Of a DNA stretch of 39,132 bases, positions 25,654 to 34,831 are shown piece after piece. Origin of the DNA: an uncultured Aeromonadales bacterium (lineage in GTDB: Bacteria > Pseudomonadota > Gammaproteobacteria > Enterobacterales > Succinivibrionaceae); the NCBI GenBank assembly GCA_902782145.1, contig CACZLZ010000024.1, positions 1 through 39,132 of the forward strand. The letters run 5' to 3'. Numbering within the stretch: position 1 is the first letter of the stretch; each line of letters begins with the position of its first letter. The notes beneath the pieces are model-generated. The model had not been told where the DNA came from, ran no database searches, and worked only from the letters and a program-made list of their open reading frames with translations. A program made the position numbers and the translations under genes.

Positions 25654-26708
25654 AGGCTTTTCTCCTGGGTTGGTGCGAGGATCCTGCGGTAGATGTCGAG
25701 GTATTGTTCTGCCATGACTTCGGGCTGGAACCGGGCCAGGGCGGCGGCGGCGCTGTCGGCCAGCCTGCGGGCCAGCTGGGGATCTTCCAGCATACGGGTG
25801 AGGGCATCGGCCAGCTGCCGGGCGTTGCCGCTGTCCACCAGGATCCCGGTGTCCTGATCCCTGACAATGTCCGGGATCCCGCCTGCATTGGCAGCGATGA
25901 TCGGCACATGATGATCCATGACGTCCAGGAGCACGGAGCCCAGGCCCTCGTTCCGGGAGGGGAACACAAACAGATCAAAGGCCTGGAGATAGCTGCCGAT
26001 GTCGGTCTGAAACCCCTCCCAAACCACTGAGGGCACGTCCCGGCTTTCCTCCCGGAGGGCGTCCTCGTCGCATCCGGCTCCCAGGCACATGAACACCAGA
26101 TCCTCCCGCTGCCGGGCCAGGATCCGGGCCGCCTCGATGATCACCCGCTGGCCCTTGTCCCGGTCCACATAGGCGCCGATGTGCCCGATGATGATCTTGC
26201 CCTGATACCGGGCGCGGATCTGCTCCGTCACGGAGCGGGTGCTGTCCAGGTGGGCCAGAGCGTCGGGGATGGTGCTGATCCGGTCGGAGGCGATCTCATG
26301 CAGAAAGGCCGCCACTTTAGAGGACACGCCCACCAGGGCTGATGCCCGGCCGTAACTCAGGCGGTTGGTGAGGGAACTCCGGACCGCCTGGGAAAGGCGC
26401 CGGGTGATGATGTAGGGGGTGCCCCTGAGCAGGTTTTCCAGCAGCGTCCAGTGCACTGCCTTGGCTTCATGGGCATGGATGATGTCGGCGGGGATCCGGC
26501 GCAGGTGCCCCCCAAGGCGCCCGCCCACCGGGCATATTTCCAGATCACTGACATCAGTCAGCCGTTCCGGCAGGGGGGAGTCCCGGCGGCACACCAGGCA
26601 CTGTCCGGCGGTGAGCCCCGCCAGGTGCCGGATCAGCAGTTCGGTCTGCCGCTCGCCGCCCCGGTAGCCCCGGGCCAGGTTCACATGGCATACGGTGGGT
26701 CTGAACAT
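25650..26708 (-). CDS. Glycosyltransferase family 4 protein, first gene of LPS operon
   Basis: 352 residues; the ATG at 26708 has CAGGA eight bases upstream. GT-B enzyme starting VCHVNLARGYRGGERQTELL, with the acceptor-side loop RGGERQ. The middle has DIIHAHEAKAVHW and the donor domain IIGHIGAYVDRDKGQ, then LFVFPSRNEGLGSVLLDVMD. The short length and HAHEAK phrase recall core glycosyltransferases acting on heptose or Kdo (tentative). Soluble, cytoplasmic face. Likely transcribed from a promoter at about 26753. Confidence 0.85.
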   Translation of the reverse strand: MFRPTVCHVNLARGYRGGERQTELLIRHLAGLTAGQCLVCRRDSPLPERLTDVSDLEICPVGGRLGGHLRRIPADIIHAHEAKAVHWTLLENLLRGTPYIITRRLSQAVRSSLTNRLSYGRASALVGVSSKVAAFLHEIASDRISTIPDALAHLDSTRSVTEQIRARYQGKIIIGHIGAYVDRDKGQRVIIEAARILARQREDLVFMCLGAGCDEDALREESRDVPSVVWEGFQTDIGSYLQAFDLFVFPSRNEGLGSVLLDVMDHHVPIIAANAGGIPDIVRDQDTGILVDSGNARQLADALTRMLEDPQLARRLADSAAAALARFQPEVMAEQYLDIYRRILAPTQEKSL

Positions 26709-26752
26709 GATTGATCCTGGAGATGCTGAATTCCGTGTTTTTTACTGATCAC

Positions 26753-26758
26753 ATTATA
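26753..26758 (-). promoter_or_regulatory. Possible -10 box of the glycosyltransferase operon
   Basis: Minus-strand TATAAT in GGGATATAATGTG, 45 bases before the ATG at 26708. The matching -35 region is poor, so an activator or a weak promoter is likely. Confidence 0.35.
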
Positions 26759-27228
26759 TCCCAGATGGCGCCACAGATCCCGCCCGGGGCGGGTGCCGCT
26801 GTCCGGGAGCATGCAGATCCCGGGACGCACCGGAAAGGCGCCCGGACAGGCTGAGATCCGGGATTGTTCAAGATGGTGTACTGGGCAGGCGGCGGAAACC
26901 TTGTCAGATCAAGGTGTGAGGGAGTTATGGCTGGCAGGAGTGGCCGGGCCGATAGGATCGGGTAAGGTACGGGCAGGAGGCGAGAACGGTTAGGGTACGG
27001 GCAGGGGCAGGAACGTTCAGAGTTATGGCAGGAGCCGGCTCTGGCATCTGGCCGTGGACAGGTGACCGTCCGGCTCAGGCAGAGGTGCGTGTCTGCTTTG
27101 CTGCCGGCGGGCAGCGTGCTCTTTGCCGAAGCCCTGCCAGGGTGCGCATGCTTTCCTCAATCATCTCTTCTAATCAAGACCGCAGGCTACCGGGATTTTC
27201 CCGGTTCACATGCGCTCTGAAATGTGTG

Positions 27229-27257
27229 TTGAATAACATTTTAAGAAGTGCTAGTAT
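27229..27257 (+). promoter_or_regulatory. Sigma-70 promoter of rpmE
   Basis: TTGAAT (27229-27234), a spacer of exactly 17 bases, TAGTAT (27252-27257). This leaves a leader of about 97 bases before the rpmE ATG. Confidence 0.6.
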
Positions 27258-27361
27258 GCACCGTCACAGTTTGCAAAGACTGTTGCAGAAGATTTTGTTA
27301 ATCCTTCGTGTGGTGTCCGGCTCCGGGCCTGGATAGCGACACGGCCTTTGAGAGGTTTTCC

Positions 27362-27580
27362 ATGAAAAAAGACATTCATCCGGAGTACAAGACCATCAAG
27401 GTCAAATGCTCCTGCGGCAACGAGTTTGAGACCCGTTCCACCCTGTGCCACGACATCACCATCGATGTGTGCTCTGTGTGCCACCCTTTCTTCACCGGCA
27501 AGCAGAAGATTGTTGACACCGGCGGCCGGGTTGAGCGCTTCAACAAGCGGTTCAGCATGTTCAAGACTGGCGCCAAGTAA
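27362..27580 (+). CDS. rpmE: Ribosomal protein L31
   Basis: 72-residue 50S subunit protein, start [20 protein letters not shown]. It is the zinc-binding (C+) form: cysteines in KCSCGNEF and in [13 protein letters not shown]. The RVERFNKRF block is diagnostic. In gammaproteobacteria rpmE often lies next to priA; here they are 9 kb apart. The gene has its own promoter and a good downstream terminator. Confidence 0.97.
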   Translation: MKKDIHPEYKTIKVKCSCGNEFETRSTLCHDITIDVCSVCHPFFTGKQKIVDTGGRVERFNKRFSMFKTGAK

Positions 27581-27623
27581 TTACCGCTGTCTGGCTGTTC
27601 CCGCCTGGGGACAGCCCTGCGGA

Positions 27624-27664
27624 GGGCGGATCGGCTGTGAGGTCGTTCCGCCCTTTCCTTTTTC
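27624..27664 (+). terminator. Intrinsic terminator of rpmE
   Basis: GGGCGGA (27624-27630) pairs with TCCGCCC (27647-27653), followed by TTTCCTTTTT. Confidence 0.75.
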
Positions 27665-27712
27665 CGGATCGGTGGCGGATCCCTATGCCTTCCGTTCCGT
27701 CTGTCTTTTCAC

Positions 27713-27771
27713 CTTCCTTTCCTTTCCTTTCCTTTCCTTTCCTTTCCTTTCCTTTCCTTTCCTTTCCTTTC
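27713..27771. repeat. Pentanucleotide microsatellite (CCTTT)n
   Basis: About eleven uninterrupted copies of CCTTT between the rpmE terminator and the frameshifted ATPase gene. The unit is not a multiple of three, so length changes would shift any frame through it; none is evident. Confidence 0.95.
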
Positions 27772-27896
27772 TTCCTGATGCTGTACTGTACTGCACTGAC
27801 AGCTGGTGCCGGGATCATGGTTTCCGGGCAGTATCCGGACCGCTGACATTGGGATCTCCGGGCCTGGCTGGGACTGTGCCTTGTGGCGCTGTCAGC

Positions 27897-29945
27897 TCAG
27901 GGCACCTCTTCAAGGAAAAACTCCCCGTAGGCGTACATGATGATGTACTTGTGAAGATCCGGGATCCTGCTTAGCCGGTCATCGGTGGCGTAGAAGGCAA
28001 GCTGTTTCACCGCCCGGTTGTAGAGGAGTTCGCATACCCTTTCCTTGGTCCCTTCCCGGGCGTTGGAGTCCCTCTGGTACTTGAACTCGAACAGGTAGCT
28101 GGGTCCGGCTCCTGTGTTTTCCGCCACCAGATCTGCCCGGCCCCTTCTGACTCTGACGGAGGCTGTCTGCGGTCTGTTCCGGAAACGGCTTCTGAACTTG
28201 GAGGGTGCTGACTGAGGTGCGGGTGGATCTCCGGCATTCTGTGCGGGCTGGGGGATGACCCCGATTTCTGCAAGTTCCCGCTCTATTGCTGCTTCATCAA
28301 TTTCCTGGTACTCATTCTCCTCTAGCCCGTCGCTGAAGACATGCTGATGGTTGTGCCGGATGCTGTATTCCCGGGTAAGTTCGAAGGAACTGCCGGCGAG
28401 AGTGCTCAGCGCCACATACACGGTGAGGACTATCTGGCTTTCACCTTCCTGGGCGCTGGCAGTTCTGACAAAGGCTCCCGCCAGTGATGTGAGCATGTCT
28501 GACAGGGACGAGATGTCGTTGATCCGGGAAAGTCTGCTGATCCCCCACATGTCGGTTCTGACTGCTGAAAAGAGCGCGGGGTATCTGGACAGCCTGAATT
28601 GTGCGAACAGTTCCTGGTAGTAGCGGTTGGGGATCCGGAGGTAGATCAGATCCTCCTGGTAACTGTCCACGTTCTTCCGGACTTCGTCACTGGAGGCAAT
28701 AGTCAGGAATCCCAGGTGGTACAGGAGGGGTGATGCCGACGTTAACTTCAAGCCTGCTGAATTCCGAGGTTATCTTAAGGGATGTGGCCTGTGCGGGGAG
28801 GGCTATATACCCTCCGGAGTCTTCGCTTTGGCTGGGATCCAGGGAGCGGAAGATGCTGTTCAGAGCATCCTCTTTGATGAGAGCCAGGTAGCCGGAGAGT
28901 TTTTCAAAATCCATGTCATTTCCGGACTCGGTCCCCAGGGGCGGGATCTTCTGGCCTTTTCTGTTGGTCAACTGTTTCAAAAAGCCCAGACACAGCGCAG
29001 GGTTGCAGACGGTGTTCTCCGCATTCTCAGCGAATCTGTATCCGTTGTACCTCTTCCTGATCTCCTCAGCCAGCGTCTCCGGGGTAAAGGCGTACTGCCC
29101 GAAATCAACCGTCTCATGCAGAAGAGTCCGGATCTCATCTTCGGTGAAACCGGCAAGTTCGTTGAACTGATGATCATCGTACAGCCGGTCAAACACAAAT
29201 CCTGACAGGGATGTGTCCAGGGTTACCGGGAGGACGCCGGTGATGAAGATGCGGTCGATGATGCCACGCTGCTGGCAGGCCCGGAGGTTCTGGTAAAACC
29301 TAGATACATCCCCTTCCTTCCTGGCAATTTCGGCGAAAGCATTTGCATCATGGCTCAGAATGTCATTGGTGAAGTTGTCGTATTCGTCAATGATCACCAT
29401 GAGTTTCTTCTGGAAGTTTTTCATGTAGTTCATGAAGTGGTTTATCAGACGGCCGGCCGTGGGGAACAAGGTCTTGTTGCTGTAGTATTGGCAGACCGTC
29501 CAGCTGAGTTCATTTGGCTGGCTGCTGGCCGCCATGCAGCGGATCTCTGCCGGGATCAAACCTGGATAGCGGAAATAGAAATCGTCAATTCCCCGGATGA
29601 TCTTGTAAGTGAAGGAGTCAAGAACTGCCTCAGCTCCTCCCTGGGTGTCGATACCGGAAAAGTCAAACATCAGGACCAGGAGGCTACTTTTCAGAGGGGT
29701 TGGGTTGGCTGCGATGTGGGTGTCCCTGAAGATCCGGGTGCTTTGCTCTTCCAGGGCGGAATCGTAGTAGTACTTCAGGATCTCGGTGAACATGGCCTTG
29801 CCGAACCGCCGGGGTCGCAGAAACAGTGACACCAAGGACTGGCTTTCCTCATAGATAGGGATGAACCTGGTCTTGTCGATGAAAACAAAGCCTTTGTCGA
29901 TGATGACCGGCAGTACCGTCAGGGAGGTGGGAAGTGCTTTGGCAT
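27897..29945 (-). pseudogene. AAA-ATPase-like/PD-(D/E)XK protein gene with two frameshifts
   Basis: The two parts belong to one protein family: an N-terminal AAA-ATPase_like domain (FIDKTRFIPIYEE, P-loop RPRRFGKAMF, VIIDEYDNF, LSGFVFDRLY) and a C-terminal PDDEXK_9 nuclease-like domain (VRRGRADLVAE then YLFEFKYQRD). They lie in different frames. The change occurs near 28740, where the end of one frame (SEFSRLEVNV) overlaps the start of LKLTSASPLLYHLGFLT in the next. At the 5' end, ATG CCA AAG at 29945 has a good AAGGA seven bases upstream, but the family start KALPTSL lies one base out of frame. Two single-base changes therefore break the gene. Sequencing error cannot be excluded. The family's function is unknown. 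Confidence 0.75.
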
Positions 29946-30322
29946 GGACAGTTCCTTGTGCTTCAGCTCTGCAGGTGACCCAGGGTGTGACCCTATCTTT
30001 CCGGAAGTGCCATGCAAGGTGATGGTGCGGCTGATCTTGGAGATCTGTTTTTTTTTTGCGCTTTTCAGGAGAATTATATTCTTTTCCGACTGATTTGTTT
30101 GATGAAATTGTCGGAAACGGTATAATTTTAAGTGTTTCCGACTGAATCGCTCTTAAAATTTGTCGGAAACCTGGACGGTTCTGGTTAGGTGATGGATAGG
30201 TGACTCTCAGACATGTTGGGTTCTTTCCTTCCTTTCTGGATGACTGGGTCCCCTTTGGACTTGCGATACTGGAGCTGGCGGAACCCTGAACCGCTGAACA
30301 TTCTGATGAAGGAGGCAAGACA
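29946..30322. promoter_or_regulatory. Divergent control region with four alternating 9-mers
   Basis: An AT-rich stretch between divergent ATPase genes. (G/T)TTTCCGAC occurs at 30082-30090 and 30134-30142, and its complement GTCGGAAAC at 30110-30118 and 30162-30170. The four sites thus alternate in orientation with centres about 24-28 bases apart, roughly 2.5 helix turns. TATAAT at 30121-30126 lies between sites two and three, so bound protein could control a plus-strand promoter. Likely operator array or recombination site (inference). Confidence 0.6.
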
Positions 30323-31756
30323 GTGACAAAGAATCTGCTGGGGCGGCAGGAGGAAATCCGGCGCCTGGACAGTTGCATGCGGGAGGAGGGTGCTCAGCTG
30401 ATCATACTCTACGGCCGACGCCGCATCGGGAAGACCTATCTGGTCAACGAATACTTCCATGGCCGGTTTGACTTCAAGATCACCGGCTCCTACAAGGAAA
30501 AGAAGGACATTCAACTTTTCAATTTCGCCGAGGAACTGTCTGTCCATATTGGAGAAACGGTGCCTACTCCGGAGAACTGGCCTGTGGCGTTTCAGCTTTT
30601 GCGCAGATATCTGTCCACCCTGCCTGAGCAGGAAAAATGCGTTCTTTTTTTTGATGAATTTCCCTGGTTGGACACAGCTAATTCGGGTTTCCTGCGTGCG
30701 TTCTCCCATTTCTGGAACGATTATGGGTGCGCAAGGCACAACCTTGTGTGCATCGTCTGCGGTTCGGCAACATCCTGGATGGTCAGGAACATCCTTGAAA
30801 ACAGGGGCGGCCTGTTTGAGCGACAGACCTGCAGTATTTGCCTGCGTCCGTTCAGCCTGTCCCAAACGGAGGAATATCTGCGGTCACGGGGAATGGAGTG
30901 GTCGCGGTACGATATTGCCGAAATTTACATGATCCTGGGTGGGATCCCTTATTATCTTAGTCTCCTGAGTGCTGATCAGAGTCCGGGTGACAACATTGAC
31001 AACCTCTTTTTCCGAAAGCGGTCTGAACTGTGGAATGAATTCCAGCAGTTGTACCGAACTCTTTTCACGAACAGTGAGCAGTACATCCGCATTGTGGAAG
31101 TGCTGAGCAGCAGGAGAGGCGGGCTTACGCGCAATGAACTCATAGAGGAGACCGGTTTCCCGGACAATGGTGCCCTGTCGGAAAAACTGCAGGATCTGAT
31201 CGCCTCGGGGTTTGTCGGTGTGACTTCACGGTTTGGCAGGAAGAAGGATGCCTGCTATCAGTTGCGGGACTATTACACGTGGTTTTATCTCCGCTTTATC
31301 AAAGATCGGAACGGCCGGGATGAGCATTTCTGGACCCATTCAACAGGTTCTCCTGCCAGATATGCCTGGGCGGGGCTGACGTTTGAGATGGTATGCAAAG
31401 ATCATATTCCCCAGATCAAACGCCGGATTGGCATCTCTGCAGTTCTCACCGAGGAATCCGCCTGGTCGGTGAGAGGCTGTGAGAACGAGGAAGGCGCCCA
31501 GGTGGATCTGGTGATCGACAGAAAGGATCACGTGATTGATCTCTGTGAGATCAAGTTTTCCGGTAGCGAGTATCTGATCGATAAGGAATATGACATGACA
31601 CTGAGGTCAAGACGGGAATCTTTCCGTGAACATACGAAAACCAGAAAGACCGTGCAGATCATCTTCATCTCAACTTACGGGCTGAAGCAGAACAAATACA
31701 GCGGCCTTGTCAGTGGACAGGTCGTTCTGGATGATCTGTTCGCCCCTGCGGATTGA
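30323..31756 (+). CDS. ATPase of the archaeal-ATPase/DUF234 type, second copy
   Basis: 477 residues from a GTG with GGAGG (30311-30315) seven bases upstream. Same domain order as the gene at 12227-13669: Walker A YGRRRIGKTYLV (about 32-43), Walker B VLFFDEFPWLD, GSATSWMV, LRPFSLSQTEEYL, YMILGGIPYYLSLL, a winged-helix-like segment LTRNELIEETGF, and a C-terminal PD-(D/E)XK-like VDLVIDR...LCEIKFSG. The two proteins are clearly homologous but not near-identical, so this is not a recent duplication. Intact frame. It is divergent from a broken ATPase gene across the 9-mer region. Function unknown; no antitoxin-like partner is seen. Confidence 0.85.
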   Translation: MTKNLLGRQEEIRRLDSCMREEGAQLIILYGRRRIGKTYLVNEYFHGRFDFKITGSYKEKKDIQLFNFAEELSVHIGETVPTPENWPVAFQLLRRYLSTLPEQEKCVLFFDEFPWLDTANSGFLRAFSHFWNDYGCARHNLVCIVCGSATSWMVRNILENRGGLFERQTCSICLRPFSLSQTEEYLRSRGMEWSRYDIAEIYMILGGIPYYLSLLSADQSPGDNIDNLFFRKRSELWNEFQQLYRTLFTNSEQYIRIVEVLSSRRGGLTRNELIEETGFPDNGALSEKLQDLIASGFVGVTSRFGRKKDACYQLRDYYTWFYLRFIKDRNGRDEHFWTHSTGSPARYAWAGLTFEMVCKDHIPQIKRRIGISAVLTEESAWSVRGCENEEGAQVDLVIDRKDHVIDLCEIKFSGSEYLIDKEYDMTLRSRRESFREHTKTRKTVQIIFISTYGLKQNKYSGLVSGQVVLDDLFAPAD

Positions 31757-32243
31757 CCGCCTGGAAGATTGGCAGTATTCAGTACACATTCTCGATCGTC
31801 TGTTACACAGTAAGCCCCCTATGACCGTAATTTCGGCTTGAAGAAGGATGGAGATCGGTCGTTCGGGCTAGGATAAAAGGTTAGGAACCAGAGGAATGGG
31901 GTGTCACGATTTTGTGGAAGAGTGCTCCAGGATTTGGGTAGGACTGATCCGTTTTTTGTAGAACGACCTGTCCTCACTTGACCCAGTATTGCTGGCAGTG
32001 GAAAGGTGGCAGGAATGTGGAGGCAGGAGAGCCGTCACGGGGCGGTCCCTTGGGTGCTGACGGAGTATTTCCTGACATGATGCGGATGACCGTCAGCAGC
32101 TGCCGAGGCCGGGCATCAGATGGATATGCTGACGCCCATTCTCCGCTGCCGGCGGGAACGCATGGGTGGGTGTGATGTGCCGGGGACACGGCGGCTGGGC
32201 ACAGGTATGCCCTGCGCCCTGGCGGCGGAGTCCCGGTTGCGGT
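31757..32243. other. Intergenic region after the second DUF234 ATPase
   Basis: 487 bases with no recognisable gene, RNA or strong terminator. Composition is mixed, with a moderately AT-rich first half. Nothing further seen. Confidence 0.4.
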
Positions 32244-32450
32244 TCAGCCTAACTGTCTGAGGCTCTTGGCGAAGCGGTCATTCTGGCTTTCACTGCGCCT
32301 CTTCAGGAAGTCCTTAGAGACGAACCTGTTCCGCAGTTCATCGGTGAAGTTCCAGGGCAGGTGTCGCTTCCAGTTAAACCCTGGGCTGTAGTCCGCATAG
32401 TTCTGCTGGTACATCACGTTCTTTTTGTCAAAGTACTTCGGCTTCTGACT
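32244..32450 (-). pseudogene. C-terminal gene remnant of unknown family
   Basis: Minus-strand frame with protein-like composition ending at a stop at 32244: KYFDKKNVMYQQNYADY, then LPWNFTDELRNRFVSKDF and NDRFAKSLRQLG. Upstream of about 32450 the same frame loses protein character, and the opposite strand becomes the better candidate. I read this as the tail end of a gene cut at about 32450. The family is not recognised. Confidence 0.3.
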
Positions 32451-32639
32451 TACAAGATCCCGGTGGCAGGATACGGCGACTTCTGCGGCATTCCCCGGAT
32501 GGGATTTACGGAGGGTGACAAGCTCTTCTTGGGTAATTTCTGCCCCACCTACAGTGATGAACTGAGAAAGCAGGCTTTCATTATCTTCACTCCGGACAAG
32601 GTGACCGAAAACCTGAATGACCTGTTTGAGCAGGAGTAG
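32450..32639 (+). pseudogene. C-terminal gene remnant of unknown family
   Basis: Plus-strand frame ending at a stop at 32639 with convincing protein character: GYGDFCGIPRMGFTEGD, KLFLGNFCPTYSDELRKQ, AFIIFTPDKVTENLNDLFEQ. The sequence before it in the same frame is low-complexity and is the shadow of the opposite-strand remnant. The two tails sit back to back, as a rearrangement junction would leave them. The family is not recognised. Confidence 0.35.
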
Positions 32640-33142
32640 CAGGAGCACCGTTGGGACCGTCCGCTGATGAGACTCACTCCCGGGGGCCTACAGCCCCCCT
32701 TGAGGAAATCAGTTCCGGTTCCTGAGCAGCTAACTACTATTTTGATCGTAAGTAAAGCGAAGATCCGCCGCGGCGGGTCTTTTTTTTTGTGCCTGGGCAT
32801 CCGCAGCCTGTGCCCTGACACTTCTTCCGTAGCCACCCGGGATCTGCCATCCTCCACCTTGGAACTCCCATCCCTCCTACCGGGATCATCCGGCCGCCGC
32901 CAGCCCTCCTGGAAAAGGTGTCTTAAACGGAACTTTCACCGTGAAAGCCCGGCTTTCCTTGTTTGATCTGGGTAAAGGTTTTTCATGCGGGTTTAAGTCT
33001 TTTTGCCGCAAGTCCACTATACTTGTATCCAGTTAAGGCGGGCACATCCCGCCGCAAACAGTGTGCAGTGGTTCCGCTCCGAGCCTCCGGTCAGGGGGTG
33101 CGGCGTGAGTGCGGAAAGGATCGGCAGAAGGGAGATGACGCA
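32640..33142. other. Intergenic region upstream of malic enzyme
   Basis: Contains a hairpin GGGGGC-CTACA-GCCCCC (32682-32698) without a T tract, the terminator at 32759-32789, a near-palindrome CTTTCAC-C-GTGAAAG (32933-32947), and a possible -10 box TATACT (33018-33023) without a good -35. A GGGAGATG ribosome binding site precedes the malic enzyme start. No gene is seen. Confidence 0.45.
32759..32789 (+). terminator. Intrinsic terminator, parent transcript unclear
   Basis: Stem AGATCCGCC / GGCGGGTCT with a very short loop and nine T. A strong terminator in plus orientation, yet no intact plus-strand gene lies within 1 kb upstream. It may have served the remnant ending at 32639. Confidence 0.8.
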
Positions 33143-34387
33143 ATGTCTCATGACGAAGTTTACAAGCAGTCCCTGGAGTACCATCAGAACCCTCCAGGAA
33201 AAATCGGTATCACTCTGACCAAGGAGGCCAACACCGCCCATGATCTGGCGCTGGCATACAGCCCCGGGGTCGCCGAGCCGGTGCGGGAGATTGCCAAGGA
33301 TCCTGACAACGCCTACAAGTACACCTCCAAGGGCAACAGCGTGGCTGTCATCACCGACGGCACCGCCATTCTGGGACTGGGCAACCTGGGTCCCATGGCC
33401 TCCAAGCCTGTCATGGAGGGCAAGGCTCTCCTGTTCAAGAGGTTTGCCAACATTGATGCAATCGACGTGGAAGTGAAGCACGACGGTGTGGATGACTTCA
33501 TCCGGACCGTGGCCAACATCGCTGACAGTTACGGCGGCATCAACCTGGAGGATATCAAGGCCCCTGAATGCTTCACCATTGAGCGGGAACTTATCAAGCG
33601 CTGCTCCATCCCCGTGTTCCACGATGATCAGCACGGCACTGCCATTGTCACCGCCGCCGGCATGCTCAATGCCTGCCAGGTGCAGGGCAAGAAGATCGAG
33701 GAGTGCCGGATCGTCTGCGTGGGCGCCGGTGCTGCCGGCGTGGCCTGCATGGACTTCCTGCTGGAGTGCGGAGCCCAGAAGAAGAACCTTTATATGTGCG
33801 ACCGCCACGGCGTGATCAGATCCGACCGCACCGATCTGAACGGCGAGAAGCCCCGCTTCATCAATGACGGCGGTCCCCGGACTTTGCATGAGGCCCTGGA
33901 CGGCGCTGATATCCTGGTGGGCGTGTCCGGACCCAACCTGGTCTCTGAGGATGAGGTGAAGCACATGGCCAAGGACGCCATCATCTTCGCCTGCTCCAAT
34001 CCTGAGCCCGAGGTTTCCCCTGAAGTGGTGCTCAAGGTGCGTCCTGACATCATCATGGCCACCGGCAGATCTGACTATCCCAACCAGATCAACAACGTGA
34101 TCTGCTTCCCCTTCCTGTTCCGGGGTGCCCTGGACGTGCGGGCCAAGTGCATCAACATCCCCATGATGAAGGCCGCCATGAATGCCATCCGGATGCTGGC
34201 CCAGGAGCCGGTGCCGGAGGAGGTGGTGAAGGCAGCCCAGATTGATCATCTGGAGTTCGGCCGGGACTACCTGATCCCCAAGCCCATGGATCCCCGCCTG
34301 CTGAAGAAGGTGGCCAAGGCTGTGGCCCAGGCAGCCATCGATTCTGGAGTCTCCCAGATCCCCATGCCGGATCACTACATGGAGTGA
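33143..34387 (+). CDS. NAD(P)-dependent malic enzyme, short form
   Basis: 414 residues from the ATG at 33143, with AGGGAG eight to nine bases upstream. Oxidative decarboxylation of malate to pyruvate and CO2. Motifs in order: [23 protein letters not shown], catalytic-lysine region [15 protein letters not shown], metal site [11 protein letters not shown], Rossmann [11 protein letters not shown] and [15 protein letters not shown] with FRGALD. It lacks the C-terminal phosphotransacetylase-like domain of the 759-residue E. coli MaeB and so matches the short bacterial form. Cofactor preference cannot be decided by eye. In a succinate-forming anaerobe it would link C4 acids to pyruvate (inference). 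Confidence 0.93.
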   Translation: MSHDEVYKQSLEYHQNPPGKIGITLTKEANTAHDLALAYSPGVAEPVREIAKDPDNAYKYTSKGNSVAVITDGTAILGLGNLGPMASKPVMEGKALLFKRFANIDAIDVEVKHDGVDDFIRTVANIADSYGGINLEDIKAPECFTIERELIKRCSIPVFHDDQHGTAIVTAAGMLNACQVQGKKIEECRIVCVGAGAAGVACMDFLLECGAQKKNLYMCDRHGVIRSDRTDLNGEKPRFINDGGPRTLHEALDGADILVGVSGPNLVSEDEVKHMAKDAIIFACSNPEPEVSPEVVLKVRPDIIMATGRSDYPNQINNVICFPFLFRGALDVRAKCINIPMMKAAMNAIRMLAQEPVPEEVVKAAQIDHLEFGRDYLIPKPMDPRLLKKVAKAVAQAAIDSGVSQIPMPDHYME

Positions 34388-34433
34388 CGGATCCCGGATC
34401 CGGCCGAGCCGCCCCGCATAGGGGCATCATTCC

Positions 34434-34487
34434 GAAGAGGCGGAGTTGTTCCGCCTCTTCTCATATGGGCCCGGAAGGGCTTTTTTT
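34434..34487 (+). terminator. Double hairpin terminator of malic enzyme
   Basis: A perfect 11-bp stem GAAGAGGCGGA / TCCGCCTCTTC (34434-34460) is followed by a compact stem GCCC-GGAA-GGGC (34469-34480) and seven T (34481-34487). The second is the terminator proper; the first may protect the mRNA end. Confidence 0.8.
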
Positions 34488-34537
34488 CTTGGCGAAAAGT
34501 CCGGGAACTTAGCCGCACGATGGCTTCACCGGATCCG

Positions 34538-34587
34538 TCATCTCATCTCATCTCATCTCATCTCATCTCATCTCATCTCATCTCATC
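34538..34587. repeat. Pentanucleotide microsatellite (TCATC)10
   Basis: Ten perfect copies of TCATC between the malic enzyme terminator and the btuB promoter. No reading frame of note passes through it. The surrounding 150 bases are C-rich with TCACCGG-like phrases. Confidence 0.97.
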
Positions 34588-34775
34588 TTACCGATCTGTT
34601 CCGCAGCCTGCCGCCGGACTTCCGGATCCGGCAGCCGCACTCTGACTCTGGCATCACTGGACCCCATACGCAGGTATCACCGGCTCCCCCTCTCCGCACG
34701 CTGGCATCGCCGGAGCCGGCTCCGCTTCCCTGCTCCCGCAGCACCCTCTCTCTCCTGACAACCGTCCTCCCATGA

Positions 34776-34803
34776 TTGCAACCTGTCCCAGTATGGCTAT
34801 AAT
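34776..34803 (+). promoter_or_regulatory. Sigma-70 promoter of btuB
   Basis: TTGCAA (34776-34781), 16 bases, TATAAT (34798-34803). Transcription would begin near 34810, just before the riboswitch. Confidence 0.65.
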
Positions 34804-34831
34804 CTCTCCGCCGGCGGTTTTTCCTCCGCGA

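Larger units (their letters stand above)
26709..27361. other. Divergent intergenic region between LPS operon and rpmE
   Basis: Holds candidate promoters for both sides. In between, 26880-27040 contains imperfect repeats: AGTTATGGC(T)GGCAGGAG-like sequence twice, GGGTACGGGCAGG-like twice. A short perfect stem ACCGGGA-TTT-TCCCGGT lies at 27189-27205 without a T tract. No gene is recognised. Confidence 0.4.
27581..27896. other. Intergenic region after rpmE with terminator and (CCTTT)n repeat
   Basis: Carries a first imperfect hairpin GGCTGTTCCC / GGGGACAGCC (27591-27615), the rpmE terminator, and then a pentanucleotide repeat. No gene is likely; open frames here are made by the repeat. Confidence 0.5.

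Noticed and set aside
27561-27846. Lys/Gly- or Phe/Ser/Pro-rich ORFs over the (CCTTT)n repeat
   Set aside because: They are produced by the microsatellite, have no ribosome binding site, and overlap the rpmE terminator.
28730-28760. Programmed ribosomal frameshift in the AAA/PD-(D/E)XK gene
   Set aside because: No slippery heptamer is present, and the gene has a second frame break at its start, so decay or error is simpler.
28687-30378. Long N-terminal extension of the AAA-ATPase-like frame upstream of 29945
   Set aside because: Composition is not protein-like, it runs through the 9-mer control region, and a proper ribosome binding site and ATG exist at 29945 in the neighbouring frame.
32933-32947. 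Third parS site (CTTTCACCGTGAAAG)
   Set aside because: One extra base in the centre changes the half-site spacing that ParB needs. More likely an ordinary operator or a chance palindrome.
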